NCBI GenBank assembly: GCA_016297695.1
Contig: JAEDGC010000013.1
Location: forward strand, 1 to 40,539
Length of the DNA stretch: 40,539 nt
Source of the DNA: Bacilli bacterium
Lineage (GTDB): Bacteria > Bacillota_I > Bacilli_A > RF39 > UBA660
Direction: 5' to 3'
Shown here: positions 25,017-34,588 of the stretch, piece by piece
Numbering within the stretch: position 1 is the stretch's first letter
Layout: the number at the start of each line of letters is the position of its first letter
Translations under genes and position numbers: made by a program
Notes under the pieces: generated by a model
The model's input: only the letters and a program-made list of their open reading frames with translations
Databases searched by the model: none
Told to the model about the DNA's origin: nothing

Positions 25017-25799
25017 TTAAATCTTCCTTTCTTGATTTTCAGTTTGCCAAGGATATCCTCTAAATTCAGTTAAATTTTCTACCCAAGGATATACATTTTT
25101 TCCTTCTTCGTCACGTATATCTCTAACTGAACCTTTTTCTTTAGCAGGAACACCCATAACTAAACTTTCTTCTTTAACATCTTTACTAACGACTGATCCG
25201 GCAGCTACCATAGAATTTTTTCCAACATTAACTCCTGGTAATAATATGCTACCAGTAGTTACAATAGCATATTCTTCAATAGTACATCCTTGTAACTTGT
25301 CCATAGGAGGATACATATCATTAGTAGTAACTACATATGGAAAAATCCATGCATAATCTTTTATTTGAGTTAATTGACCAATATGAACATTCGAATGTAA
25401 ACGCACAAAATTTCCTATTTTAACTTTACCTTGAATATCAGATAATGTTCCAATAGAACAATTTTTTCCTATAATAGTTTCTTCTCTAATTGTAACATGA
25501 TGTCCCGTACTCAAATTCTCACCTAAATTTGAACCCTCATATATGATATTATTTGATCTTATAATACAATTTTCACCAATTATAGTAGTATCAAAAACAT
25601 AATTTTCTCTATTACTATAAAAATCTAATTTGGGCTCACCAATAATACAATAAGGTCCAACATTAGTATTTTCTTTAATAATCGTATTTGGATACACGAT
25701 TGTATAAGGACCTATTACTACATTATCCTTTATTGTTACATCTGGATAAACAATAGCGGTAGGATGAATAGATGATAATTTTGAAATATTTGTATTCAT
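25017..25799 (-). CDS. Left-handed beta-helix acyltransferase (FdtC/QdtC-like)
   Basis: A 260-aa protein made of hexapeptide repeats ([LIV]-G-x4 pattern: VVIGPYTIVYP, NVGPYCIIGEP, TIIGENCIIR, TIIGKNCSIG, KIGNFVRLHSNVHIG) that form the left-handed parallel beta-helix of trimeric acyltransferases. GHHVTIREETIIGKN at about 99-113 supplies the expected catalytic histidine region. C-terminal ESLVMGVPAKEKG is usual. In this operon it most likely N-acetylates the 3-amino sugar of the dTDP-hexose made by fdtA-fdtB, as FdtC/QdtC does; other small acyl groups are possible. SD GGTGA precedes ATG. A good promoter (25824-25851) lies just upstream, so the sugar genes can be expressed separately. Confidence 0.8.
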   Translation of the reverse strand: MNTNISKLSSIHPTAIVYPDVTIKDNVVIGPYTIVYPNTIIKENTNVGPYCIIGEPKLDFYSNRENYVFDTTIIGENCIIRSNNIIYEGSNLGENLSTGHHVTIREETIIGKNCSIGTLSDIQGKVKIGNFVRLHSNVHIGQLTQIKDYAWIFPYVVTTNDMYPPMDKLQGCTIEEYAIVTTGSILLPGVNVGKNSMVAAGSVVSKDVKEESLVMGVPAKEKGSVRDIRDEEGKNVYPWVENLTEFRGYPWQTENQERKI

Positions 25800-25823
25800 T
25801 TTTTCACCAATCTTTCTTTAAAT

Positions 25824-25851
25824 ATTATACGATATATTTTTTTATTTACAA
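25824..25851 (-). promoter_or_regulatory. Internal promoter ahead of the acyltransferase gene
   Basis: On the minus strand TTGTAA (25846-25851), a 16-base spacer and TATAAT (25824-25829) form a strong match. The -35 lies in the last codons of the preceding gene. Confidence 0.55.
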
Positions 25852-27707
25852 GCATTTTTAAAATACAAATCTATTTCATCCAATACTATTTTACTAGGAA
25901 GAATATCCATTTTTATAGGTTTTTTTGTATATTTCTTATATTCATCATAGAAATATATAATGTTTTTAAAATTATTTTCAAAAGGTTTTGCATTCCAATT
26001 CAACCCTTCCGAATTATCTTCAACTCTAGTTCTTAATATTAAATATGGTTTTCCCATAAAATAAAATTCTTGTTGATTACCACATCCATCCCCTATAACA
26101 AACTCTGATTTGTCAACTATATTTATAAAATTAATATAATCTTGTCTATCTATTATTTTAATTCTTTTATTTTTGGAAATTTCAGACCATAATCCGAACT
26201 TTTCCAGTGCTTCTTTTGTTTGAACATGATATATAAATACACATTTCATTTTCTTTGAAAGTTCACAAATATTTTCAACGACATTTTTTAAAAAATTACC
26301 ATTTAATAAATTCTCTTGTCTATGTAAAGTAAACAAAAAATATTTTTCGTCGATAATCTTAGGGATTTTCTCTTTCTTGCATTCTTCTAATGCTGAATAA
26401 AGGATTTCAATTCCTGTATTATAAATAGTATTAACGGCTTTACCTTTAAAATATTTTTCCGCACATTTAGTTGCTTCCTCATTTTGGCAAAAATTGATAA
26501 TTGATTTTTTAGATGAAAAATATCTATCTATCTCTTCTGGGAAGGGTGAAAACCAATTGTGAGATCTAAAACCACTTTCAACATGCACATACTTCAATTT
26601 ATTTTTTCTGGCTATCATTGCCCCCATTAATGTTGACAAAGTATCTCCATGAACAAACATTAAACAATTTGATTTATTTTTATTTTTTAAAAGTTTTTTA
26701 AAAGTTTTTATTCCTAATTTTCGAGTTTTAATAAACCATTTTAAATAACTTGCCATCCCTTTTCTTTTTGGGATATACTTTGTTAAATCCACATCTATTT
26801 TTTCCTCAATTATTTCTAAATATTTGCTATTTTCAATATTGTTTTGACCATTCGAAACAATATGTACTATATAATTTCTTTTTTTAGCTTCTAATATAAT
26901 GTTATACATTTTCATTAATTCAGCTTCTGTTCCAATAAAGAAAAATAATTCTTTCACATTATCATCTCCTATATACAATTTTTTTCTAAAATATTTTTTA
27001 AAAATTTTTAAAGTGTCATAAAACATTTTAAAAATATCATTAATTTTTATTCTTCCCATTGTATGATTCCTTGTAAAATTCAAATCAATAGGTGCATCAA
27101 CTATTTTATACCCAAATTTATTAATAATTACCAACATTTCTATATCAAAAGCAAAACTTTTAGTAGTCAAAATTGACATAGTATCCTTAATAATCTTTGA
27201 TTTAAACAATTTTAAACCTGTTTGAGTATCTTTTACTTCCAATCTAAATAATACTTTTAAAATTAAATAATATCCTATACTTAAAATTTTCCTAAAAATA
27301 GGATAATTCAAATTTGAATCTTTATGCATCTTGGATGCTATTACTACATCAGCTTTTTGAATTTCCATAATCTTAATATATTTTTCAATAAAACTTGGAG
27401 ATAATTCCAAATCAGAATCAATAAATGCAATTAAATTCCCCATTGCCTCTTTTGTTCCAATTTTTAAAGCATACCCTTTACCTTGATTTTTTTTATACGA
27501 AACTAATTTTATTCTTTTATCCTTTTTAGTTGCTTTTATAATTTCACTTTCAGTATTATCTTTACTTCCATCATTAACACAGATTATTTCAAAATTTTTT
27601 TCAAATTTTTCTATCACTTTTATAGTTTTATATATGTTTTTAAAAATATTTTTACCTTCATTATAACATGGCATTATAATAGATAAATTAACTTCTGACT
27701 TCTTCAT
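25842..27707 (-). CDS. GT2 glycosyltransferase :: UDP-GlcNAc 2-epimerase fusion
   Basis: A 621-aa two-domain protein. Residues 1-240 are a DPM1-like GT2: IIMPCYNEGKNIF, CVNDGSKDNTE near 43-53 and the metal site DSD at 97-99, ending near KKLYIGDD. Residues 250-621 are a WecB-type UDP-N-acetylglucosamine 2-epimerase: VHGDTLSTLMGA near 352-363 (catalytic HGDT 353-356), HVESGFRS at 375-382, FPEEIDR at 389-395, LHRQEN at 461-466, and GDGCGNQQE at 539-547. Separate epimerase and transferase genes are the norm; the fusion would couple ManNAc formation to transfer, but this is inference. It overlaps the flippase gene by 20 bases. AAGGAG precedes the ATG. Confidence 0.87.
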   Translation of the reverse strand: MKKSEVNLSIIMPCYNEGKNIFKNIYKTIKVIEKFEKNFEIICVNDGSKDNTESEIIKATKKDKRIKLVSYKKNQGKGYALKIGTKEAMGNLIAFIDSDLELSPSFIEKYIKIMEIQKADVVIASKMHKDSNLNYPIFRKILSIGYYLILKVLFRLEVKDTQTGLKLFKSKIIKDTMSILTTKSFAFDIEMLVIINKFGYKIVDAPIDLNFTRNHTMGRIKINDIFKMFYDTLKIFKKYFRKKLYIGDDNVKELFFFIGTEAELMKMYNIILEAKKRNYIVHIVSNGQNNIENSKYLEIIEEKIDVDLTKYIPKRKGMASYLKWFIKTRKLGIKTFKKLLKNKNKSNCLMFVHGDTLSTLMGAMIARKNKLKYVHVESGFRSHNWFSPFPEEIDRYFSSKKSIINFCQNEEATKCAEKYFKGKAVNTIYNTGIEILYSALEECKKEKIPKIIDEKYFLFTLHRQENLLNGNFLKNVVENICELSKKMKCVFIYHVQTKEALEKFGLWSEISKNKRIKIIDRQDYINFINIVDKSEFVIGDGCGNQQEFYFMGKPYLILRTRVEDNSEGLNWNAKPFENNFKNIIYFYDEYKKYTKKPIKMDILPSKIVLDEIDLYFKNACK

Positions 27708-28953
27708 TTTTTATACTCCTTAAACCCTCTTGTTTTATTTTAATAAAATTAATAATAAAAATAATAAAATTAATAATTGCTATTATTATCAAAGATATAT
27801 ATTGTTCATCATTAAAAATTAATAGACATATCATCAATATTACAATACCTATAGCAAATAATAATTTAGTAAAATCTGTTTTATTTATTCCTACTAAATA
27901 ATTTACTAATATAACATTTAGGCTATATGATAAACATATTAAACTTGAATAAACCATATAGCTAACAGCATTGTCATATTTATTCCCAAAAATAATATTT
28001 AAAATCTCTTTGGCAAAGACATTTAATGGAATTAATAATATTACTGTTAATATTGTTGTATAAAATAATGTTTGACATAAAATTTTATATGCATATTCTT
28101 TTTTATCATCATTTTTTGCTATCATAGGTAACATTACGGTTACCAATGCAGATACAAAATAATAAACTATTTTGCCAAATACCAAAACCGAACTATATAA
28201 CCCTACAATCTTTGAATCATAAAAATAACTAAGTGATAATACATCAACGTTCATCAAGAACATTAATAATGAATTTATGATTAATATATTTAAATACTCT
28301 ACTTTAACAGTGGTATTAATATAATTATTTTCAACACTCATCTTTTTAAAATACTTTCTAGATGAAGCAGTTCCAATTAACAAAGATATGAAATTTCCAA
28401 ATATTATTAAAACAATAACAAAATATAATTCTATGTTATTATTAAGATTAATAAAATTCAAAATCATAATTCCTACAAATTTTATCAAAGGAATAATCAG
28501 TGTAAATAATCCTAATTTCAAAAATTCTCCTACTGATGCATACACACCTTGATATAATATCGGATAAACGCTAGACATCACACACAATAATGTCAAAATG
28601 AAAGTAATATTATTATGCCCTAACATTTTATTTAAAATAGGATATAAACATATCAATATTATAGTAATAATTAAAACGCTGGAATTAACTAATTTTAAAA
28701 CATATCTATAAACTTTATAATTTTCATTTTTCTTTTTTGACAATCTTTTAGAAATTAACATAAAAGAAGTTGTACCGATTACTGAAATTATTAAAATTAG
28801 TGAAAAAATAGTATTCACTATTCCATAATTTTTAATAGTAAAAAAATTACCCATTATAATTTGACACAAATAATTAATAGCGCTTCCTAACATTGTTAAA
28901 AACAAAACAATTATACTATTTTTTTCTAATTCTTTTCCTTCAATTTTTTTCAT
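27688..28953 (-). CDS. wzx: Wzx-type oligosaccharide flippase
   Basis: A 421-aa integral membrane protein of the MATE/polysaccharide-transporter superfamily that flips undecaprenyl-linked repeat units. About twelve hydrophobic segments; the first shows GSAINYLCQIIMGNFF and the central part has ISLLIGTASSRKYFK; charged residues (KRLSKKKNENYKVYRYVLKLV near 68-85) lie in cytoplasmic loops. Family is assigned by hydrophobicity, length and locus. SD AGGTGA lies 5 bases before ATG. The gene lies between the epimerase fusion (overlap) and an uncharacterised membrane protein (7-base gap). An ABC exporter is also in the locus, so two export modes coexist. Confidence 0.82.
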   Translation of the reverse strand: MKKIEGKELEKNSIIVLFLTMLGSAINYLCQIIMGNFFTIKNYGIVNTIFSLILIISVIGTTSFMLISKRLSKKKNENYKVYRYVLKLVNSSVLIITIILICLYPILNKMLGHNNITFILTLLCVMSSVYPILYQGVYASVGEFLKLGLFTLIIPLIKFVGIMILNFINLNNNIELYFVIVLIIFGNFISLLIGTASSRKYFKKMSVENNYINTTVKVEYLNILIINSLLMFLMNVDVLSLSYFYDSKIVGLYSSVLVFGKIVYYFVSALVTVMLPMIAKNDDKKEYAYKILCQTLFYTTILTVILLIPLNVFAKEILNIIFGNKYDNAVSYMVYSSLICLSYSLNVILVNYLVGINKTDFTKLLFAIGIVILMICLLIFNDEQYISLIIIAIINFIIFIINFIKIKQEGLRSIKNEEVRS

Positions 28954-28960
28954 ACTTCAC

Positions 28961-30763
28961 CTAATTCACATAAACTTCATAATGATCATAAATTTCTGAA
29001 CTACTTTTGTCATACTTATATACGATGTCAATTAAATAATATCCATGTTTGACTTTAATACTGAAATTATCTTTTGTCCAATCAGTTTCAGTAATTTCAT
29101 TGAATGACACTAAATCTTGTCCATATGTTATTTTATACTTTATTAACTCATCATTATTTAAATTATTAACAACTTGTAACTTATTGTTTTTAATACTAAT
29201 TTCGTTAATAGCAGAAACATAATGATCTGAAAAAATAATATTAGTTCTTGGATTCAAACCATAAGCCTGTAAAAAAGCCGTATAATGAATTGTATCTTGA
29301 CAAATTGCACCAGTTCTAAACATATCACCTGTTTTGTATATAGGGATAAATACATATTTTGAATAGTCCCATTCGTTCATTTCTTGCTTTTTTATAACAC
29401 TATTAATAATGCTTTCTCTTTTAATATTAACATTGTAAATTCTTCTTCCAATTAAAATTGTTTTATCGAGTGCAAGTATTATTAAAACTATAGTTAATAC
29501 TTTTATTAATTTAATATTAAATTCATTTTTTGATAATTCAAAAAATAATAATATGGCTATGCATGCAAATATAAAGAATCCTATTGATGATATGCGTGCA
29601 CCTGCATTTGGAGTAATTAGTAATGGTGTTAAAGATAATAAGCAAACTCCTAATAAATATAAATATAAACATTTTTTATCGATATTCTTTATATTAAAAA
29701 TACCATAAATGATTAATACTAAAATCATAAATGTCATAGTGAGACAAGTTTTTATATTAAATAAATATGCTATTTTTGGGAATAATAAATTCGTAAATTC
29801 TAGTAATGTAATATTAAAAGTTCTGTATATGAGAGTTCCTAAAAATAAAACATTAATAACACTTAAAATAATTATAAATATATAATCAATTATTTTTTTA
29901 TTTTCTTTTTTAGAAGATAATAATAGTAAAAATATAAATATTATTAAAAACAAATATAAATTATGAGATATGATATCTACATATAAATTTTTAAAATTTG
30001 AAAAAATAACTTCTAATAAGGGTGTTTCACTAACAATAGTTCTATTTGCGTTCAATCCGGGCGCAAACATCATTAAAACTACACCTAGATCTGTTACCAC
30101 TGCTGGCAATAATAATTTCCATCTTTTTTTATATTTTTTTAGAAATAAAACAATTGATCCCAATGAAATGGTTAACCCAAATCCAACTGCTATATGTTCC
30201 ATCCACATTCCAATGGAAAAGCCAATTAGACATAGAAAAAATATATACAGGTTGTTTTTTTTGGATAAACCTTTTTTCCATAAATAATAATAAAGTATTA
30301 TCAATGGAATAGGAACAGTATATGCCATATTTGCATAAAATAAGACTTCCATTCGCATATTATCTGAAATCAATAATACTATCCCAGTAAATAACAAACT
30401 TCCATAAATAAATATTTTTTTATCTTTTAAATCTTTTTCATAAAATTTATAAAGCAGGTGAAATATAATTACCATTGTCATTGAATTAAAAATATCGAGT
30501 GGAATTTCTGAAGTAAAAGATTCAAATATTCCACATACTATATTTGAAATAACTCTTCCGTTACAAGTAAAATACAAAACATTTATAATATTATAAATAA
30601 AATTAATTATGCCGCCTGTCGAAGCATACGCAAATTTACTTGCCCATCCATCATATGTCATAGGCACTATTCTATAAATTATTAAGAATACCCAAAAAAT
30701 AAAACCTAATCCTAAAATTTTTTCTTTTTTATTACTTAATATTTCAAATATATGTTTTCTCAT
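28961..30763 (-). CDS. Polytopic membrane protein of unknown function, GT-C-like
   Basis: A 600-aa protein with about twelve hydrophobic segments and a C-terminal extracytoplasmic domain (about 455-600). It has a YDGWASKFAY-STGG sequence in the first loop and FTCNGRVISNIVCG near 65-78, like DUF6056-type membrane proteins (assignment uncertain). TDYXX-type GT-C aspartates are not as evident as in its neighbours. I start at ATG 30763, with GGAAGTGAT just upstream. A GTG start at 30778 is also in frame but overlaps that SD. It lies between the flippase (7-base gap) and the tandem GT4 gene (43-base gap). Substrate is unknown. Confidence 0.7.
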   Translation of the reverse strand: MRKHIFEILSNKKEKILGLGFIFWVFLIIYRIVPMTYDGWASKFAYASTGGIINFIYNIINVLYFTCNGRVISNIVCGIFESFTSEIPLDIFNSMTMVIIFHLLYKFYEKDLKDKKIFIYGSLLFTGIVLLISDNMRMEVLFYANMAYTVPIPLIILYYYLWKKGLSKKNNLYIFFLCLIGFSIGMWMEHIAVGFGLTISLGSIVLFLKKYKKRWKLLLPAVVTDLGVVLMMFAPGLNANRTIVSETPLLEVIFSNFKNLYVDIISHNLYLFLIIFIFLLLLSSKKENKKIIDYIFIIILSVINVLFLGTLIYRTFNITLLEFTNLLFPKIAYLFNIKTCLTMTFMILVLIIYGIFNIKNIDKKCLYLYLLGVCLLSLTPLLITPNAGARISSIGFFIFACIAILLFFELSKNEFNIKLIKVLTIVLIILALDKTILIGRRIYNVNIKRESIINSVIKKQEMNEWDYSKYVFIPIYKTGDMFRTGAICQDTIHYTAFLQAYGLNPRTNIIFSDHYVSAINEISIKNNKLQVVNNLNNDELIKYKITYGQDLVSFNEITETDWTKDNFSIKVKHGYYLIDIVYKYDKSSSEIYDHYEVYVN

Positions 30764-30806
30764 AATTATCACTTCCACTAAAAATTATATAACATTATTA
30801 TATCAT

Positions 30807-32978
30807 TTAAAAATTAATATATAAATTAACTATTTCTTTCTCTATTTTCTTCCATTCTCTTGATTTAGCAGTTTTTAAACCACCTTTTATCAATTTTTCT
30901 CTAAGTTCCTTATCTTTTCTTATTCTTTCTATTTGTTCAACAGCTTGAGCTATATTTCCTTGTTCATATAATAAACAATTATCTTCATTCTTTAAATATT
31001 CTACATTTCCTTCATTTGGAGCAACTACTGCTATTCCACCTGTTGCCATCATTTCAAGTGGTGGATACGAAAAACTTTCTAAAATACTTGATTTTATTAA
31101 TATATCACACGAACCATAAACTTTTCCAACTTCATCGTAAGGAACTTTGTGCATGAAATTATCTACACAATACCACTTTTTAGGCTCACCTTGATATGAT
31201 AGGAAATTAATTTCATATTTTTCTTTATCAAGTTTTTCTACTATTTTAAAACTTTCATCAACATTTTTATAGTAATCGTCGCTATTGCCTTCAATTAATA
31301 TTTTTATTTTACCATTAAACTTTCTTTCAACAATAGGAAATTGTTCAAGTTTAATTCCATTTGGAGCATATTTTACTTCTCTTTCAAAATCATTTATTAA
31401 CCAATCTTCACACCATTTTGATATTGTTAAATATTCTATTTTATCTATAGAATATGTAGAATTTGCTATTTCTTTCAAATAATTTCCATATTCCATAAAA
31501 TTAGTTTCATAATTTTGAACTAAATATGCTATTTTATCTACATTTCGATAATCTAAGCAATAATATAATGTTGACCATAAAGATGCAACCATTTTATCTA
31601 TATGACATATAACTTTATCATATTTTTTATAATGTTCTGAAGTAATAACATCTAATTCTCCGTCATTATTAACAATATTAGTATCATCATCGCCCATAGT
31701 TATAATAAATACATCATAACCATGTTTTTTTAAAATATTACAATGTTTTATTATAACATTTACTCCTCCACTAATATTTGTAGTTGGTAAGACAAAAGCG
31801 ATTGATTTAGTAAGCTTTGATTTTATAAATTTTGTATAATTATACCCAGAATAAGTTGTAACATAATTTTTTAGAACTCTATTATAAGCATTATTTGCTA
31901 TTAGTTCTCTTTTTTCTCTATTTTCTATAATTTTAGTAAGTTTATTATACCAATCATCAATGCTATTTTGGCATAATACACCATCAACATTATCTTCAAT
32001 TACTTTAAATGCCCCAACATTAGAAGCCACTGTTATGGTTTTAACTAAGGCTGCTTCTGACCATTTATTTTCTGATTTAGCTTCATTAAATAACGAATCT
32101 TCTAAAGGTGCCAAATTAATATCTAAAGACCTAATAATATTAGGTAGTTTTTGCCAGTCAACAAATTTTTCTTTTATTACCCTATCACTGAAAGGTTTTA
32201 ATTCTTCTGGTAAATCTAATTCTCCAACAACTTTTAAATAAACATTTTCTTTTTCTTTCATTATTTTAGTAATTGCTGGTAAAATCATTTCAAAATCAGC
32301 ATTATGTGTTATACTTCCACTTAAATATCCTAAAATTATTTTATTCTTATCTTTTTCTATATTTTTTATAGCTTTTAAAGATAATTCACACATTCTTTCT
32401 GATGCTGTATTTCTATTAATATATACTTCTTTAACATATTTTTTCAATTCATTAGCTAAAGCTTCGGTAGTTGTTGTTGCATAATCACAAAGCTTTAATG
32501 TTTCTTGCATTCTATTCACACCATCATAATATTGTTCTAATTCTTCTTTAGATAAAGTGTCTAAATGCTTAATTGTTTTAGTATATTTTTTATCGAATAC
32601 TAAATCATCAATATCATAAAAAATGGTTTTATTGTTTGTCTTTGCTTTATTAATAAATTCTTTTACTGTATCTGTAATTGGACATCTAAAGAAAACAAAT
32701 CCTCTATAATACTTTTCTAATTCAATTGTTAAATTTTCATAAAAAACTTGATCACAGGATATATTATTGGAATTTAATTGTTCCATTTGATGATCCACAC
32801 GATATCTTGATGGATGAGGTAAATAGCAGCCATTTATAAACAAAATATCTTTTACTTGCTGTATCTTTTTTTCATTTTCCTTAAATATGTATCTTTTTGT
32901 TTTTTTAGCTAATTCAACAAAACCTTCATCTTTTATTGTAGAAATTGTTTTACCAGCTAAATATCCTATTTTTCCCAT
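30807..32978 (-). CDS. Tandem GT4-type glycosyltransferase (two GT-B domains)
   Basis: A 723-aa cytoplasmic protein. Half one (about 40-390) begins DILFINGCYLPHPSRYRVDHQ, with IFYDIDDLVF, NTASERM, LGYLSGSITHNADFEMIL and APLEDSLFNEAKSENKWSEA, typical of the GT4 donor-binding domain. Half two (about 393-723) begins IAFVLPTTNISGGVNVIIKHC, with YAPNGIKLEQFP, LIEGNSDDYYKNVDESF and SSILESFSYPPLEMMATG, the E(x7)E-type GT4 site. Two such domains usually add two sugars. I start at 32978, where AGGAGG is 7 bases upstream; an ATG at 32984 is only one base from that SD. The gene is 11 bases after the rhamnosyltransferase-like GT2. Confidence 0.82.
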   Translation of the reverse strand: MGKIGYLAGKTISTIKDEGFVELAKKTKRYIFKENEKKIQQVKDILFINGCYLPHPSRYRVDHQMEQLNSNNISCDQVFYENLTIELEKYYRGFVFFRCPITDTVKEFINKAKTNNKTIFYDIDDLVFDKKYTKTIKHLDTLSKEELEQYYDGVNRMQETLKLCDYATTTTEALANELKKYVKEVYINRNTASERMCELSLKAIKNIEKDKNKIILGYLSGSITHNADFEMILPAITKIMKEKENVYLKVVGELDLPEELKPFSDRVIKEKFVDWQKLPNIIRSLDINLAPLEDSLFNEAKSENKWSEAALVKTITVASNVGAFKVIEDNVDGVLCQNSIDDWYNKLTKIIENREKRELIANNAYNRVLKNYVTTYSGYNYTKFIKSKLTKSIAFVLPTTNISGGVNVIIKHCNILKKHGYDVFIITMGDDDTNIVNNDGELDVITSEHYKKYDKVICHIDKMVASLWSTLYYCLDYRNVDKIAYLVQNYETNFMEYGNYLKEIANSTYSIDKIEYLTISKWCEDWLINDFEREVKYAPNGIKLEQFPIVERKFNGKIKILIEGNSDDYYKNVDESFKIVEKLDKEKYEINFLSYQGEPKKWYCVDNFMHKVPYDEVGKVYGSCDILIKSSILESFSYPPLEMMATGGIAVVAPNEGNVEYLKNEDNCLLYEQGNIAQAVEQIERIRKDKELREKLIKGGLKTAKSREWKKIEKEIVNLYINF

Positions 32979-32989
32979 AAACATACCTC

Positions 32990-33820
32990 CTAATGATTAT
33001 ATTTCCCATAAACATTATGTTTGAAATCTTTTTTTGCATAATATATGCTTTTTATTTTTTTAAATTTATCATCTTCATAAAAAATTATACACCAAATAAG
33101 AGCTTTTATTTTTACTAATATATTACAAAATTCTGGTGCAACTTGTTGATATTCTTGTTTAATATAATTGTAATTTCTTACTCTATAATAAACTCTTAAG
33201 TAATTATGATTTAAACAAAGTAATTCTTTTTTAAAAAAGTGCTTATAGCATATATTTCCTAAATTATGTTTTATTGAATAATCATTTAATCTCATAACTT
33301 TATAATTATATTTTTTCAATCTCAAACAATATTCTATATCAACTCCATCAATGAAATATTCTTCTTTAAAACCACCAATTTTTTGATAAATTTTTAGATT
33401 TAAAAAATTCCCTGATGTCATAACATCTATTGGATAATCTATTTTTTCTTTTGGCTTTTTTATATGTAATTTTGTATCATGCCATGGCGAAACAATTCCA
33501 ATATTTTTCATATCATTTTCTTGAATAAATTCAAATATTTTTTTTACATCATCATTTTTAAATGATGTATCTTGATCCATGGTTAGTAACCAATCAAATT
33601 TGTCCTCTATAGCTTCTTTGGCACCAATATTTAATGCAGAAGCTATACCTAAATTATCTCCATTAAAAATATATTTTACTTTTTTATTTTTACTAAATTC
33701 ATTTTTATGTTCACTGTTATCAACAATATATAATTTATCTACATATTTTAAATATGTTTTTATATTTTCTTTTTCTTTTTTACTCGGATTATACCAAACA
33801 ACAACACATGCTAATTTCAT
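32990..33820 (-). CDS. GT2 glycosyltransferase, rhamnosyltransferase-like
   Basis: A 276-aa GT-A transferase. Landmarks are LACVVVWYNPSKKE near the start, YIVDNSEHKNEF near 31-42, FNGDNLGIASALNIGAKEA near 51-69, and the metal site TMDQDTSF with DQD. VMTSGNFLNLKIYQKIGGF and FIDGVDIEYCLRLKK complete the set seen in rhamnosyltransferases (WbbL-like). The substrate is inferred only from that similarity; no rml genes are in the window. The ATG shares one base with the stop of the permease gene (TAATG), so translation is coupled. Confidence 0.82.
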   Translation of the reverse strand: MKLACVVVWYNPSKKEKENIKTYLKYVDKLYIVDNSEHKNEFSKNKKVKYIFNGDNLGIASALNIGAKEAIEDKFDWLLTMDQDTSFKNDDVKKIFEFIQENDMKNIGIVSPWHDTKLHIKKPKEKIDYPIDVMTSGNFLNLKIYQKIGGFKEEYFIDGVDIEYCLRLKKYNYKVMRLNDYSIKHNLGNICYKHFFKKELLCLNHNYLRVYYRVRNYNYIKQEYQQVAPEFCNILVKIKALIWCIIFYEDDKFKKIKSIYYAKKDFKHNVYGKYNH

Positions 33821-34587
33821 TATAATTCTTCTGCAAATCCTTTTTCTAATTTTTTAAATATCTTATAACTTACACATAAAAATGCGAAACACGCAAGAAA
33901 TACAATTCCTAATGATTTTAAATTTGGCATATTTTGATAAAATAATGCATCTCTATAAGAATTTATTATTGTAACCATAGGATTAAATGCTAAGAATTTT
34001 TGGAATCTAGCAGGAAACATATCTAAAGTAAATAATATTGGTGTTGCATAAAATAACATTTGAATCAAAAAATTTATTATGTATTCAGCATCTCTTACAT
34101 AAACATTTATAGAACTTGTTAAAAATACACAAGCTAATGAAAATACATATTGTACTATAATAATTAATGGTAAGTATAAAATATAACCACTAAAACCTAT
34201 TCCAGAACAAATTAAAAATATTGCTATGATTAATAATGATATTAAATAATTTATTAATCCACTAGTAACAACGGATATAGGAAGTATTTCTCTAGGAAAA
34301 TATACTTTCTTTATAATACCTGCGTTTGATAAAAATGTAGTTGTTCCTTGGGCAATAATTGTAGTAAACCAAGTCCAAGGTAATATACCTATTACTAGAT
34401 AAGTTACGTAATGAGGTGTCGTACTTCTTAATAAAAATGGGAATACTATTGCATATACCAAAGTCATTAATAATGGATTTACAAATGACCATAACACACC
34501 TAGAAAAGATCCTTTATATTTTCCTCTTATTTCTTTTTTTACATTAGTTCTTAATAATTCACGATAATTATATAATTCTTTAAACAT
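33820..34587 (-). CDS. wzm: ABC-2 polysaccharide export permease (Wzm/TagG-like)
   Basis: A 255-aa membrane subunit of a surface-polysaccharide or teichoic-acid exporter. FKELYNYRELL and VKKEIRGKYKGSFLGVLWSFVNPLLM are the standard N-terminal amphipathic region and first helix. Six hydrophobic segments in total, with TTTFLSNAGIIKKVYFPREILP in the cytoplasmic loop and NPMVTIINSYRDALF near the C-terminus. I place the start at 34587, one base after the ATPase stop; a GTG at 34596 would lie one base behind AAGGTG, which is too close. It is paired with the ATPase gene at 34589-35329. Wzm versus TagG cannot be separated by sequence alone. Confidence 0.86.
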   Translation of the reverse strand: MFKELYNYRELLRTNVKKEIRGKYKGSFLGVLWSFVNPLLMTLVYAIVFPFLLRSTTPHYVTYLVIGILPWTWFTTIIAQGTTTFLSNAGIIKKVYFPREILPISVVTSGLINYLISLLIIAIFLICSGIGFSGYILYLPLIIIVQYVFSLACVFLTSSINVYVRDAEYIINFLIQMLFYATPILFTLDMFPARFQKFLAFNPMVTIINSYRDALFYQNMPNLKSLGIVFLACFAFLCVSYKIFKKLEKGFAEEL

Positions 34588-34588
34588 A

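Noticed and set aside
29970..30312. Two overlapping plus-strand open frames inside the 28961-30763 gene
   Set aside because: Antisense to a membrane-protein frame; composition reflects the reversed hydrophobic codons.
34292..34492. Minus-strand open frame within the ABC permease gene
   Set aside because: Lies in another frame of a clear ABC-2 permease and has no SD.
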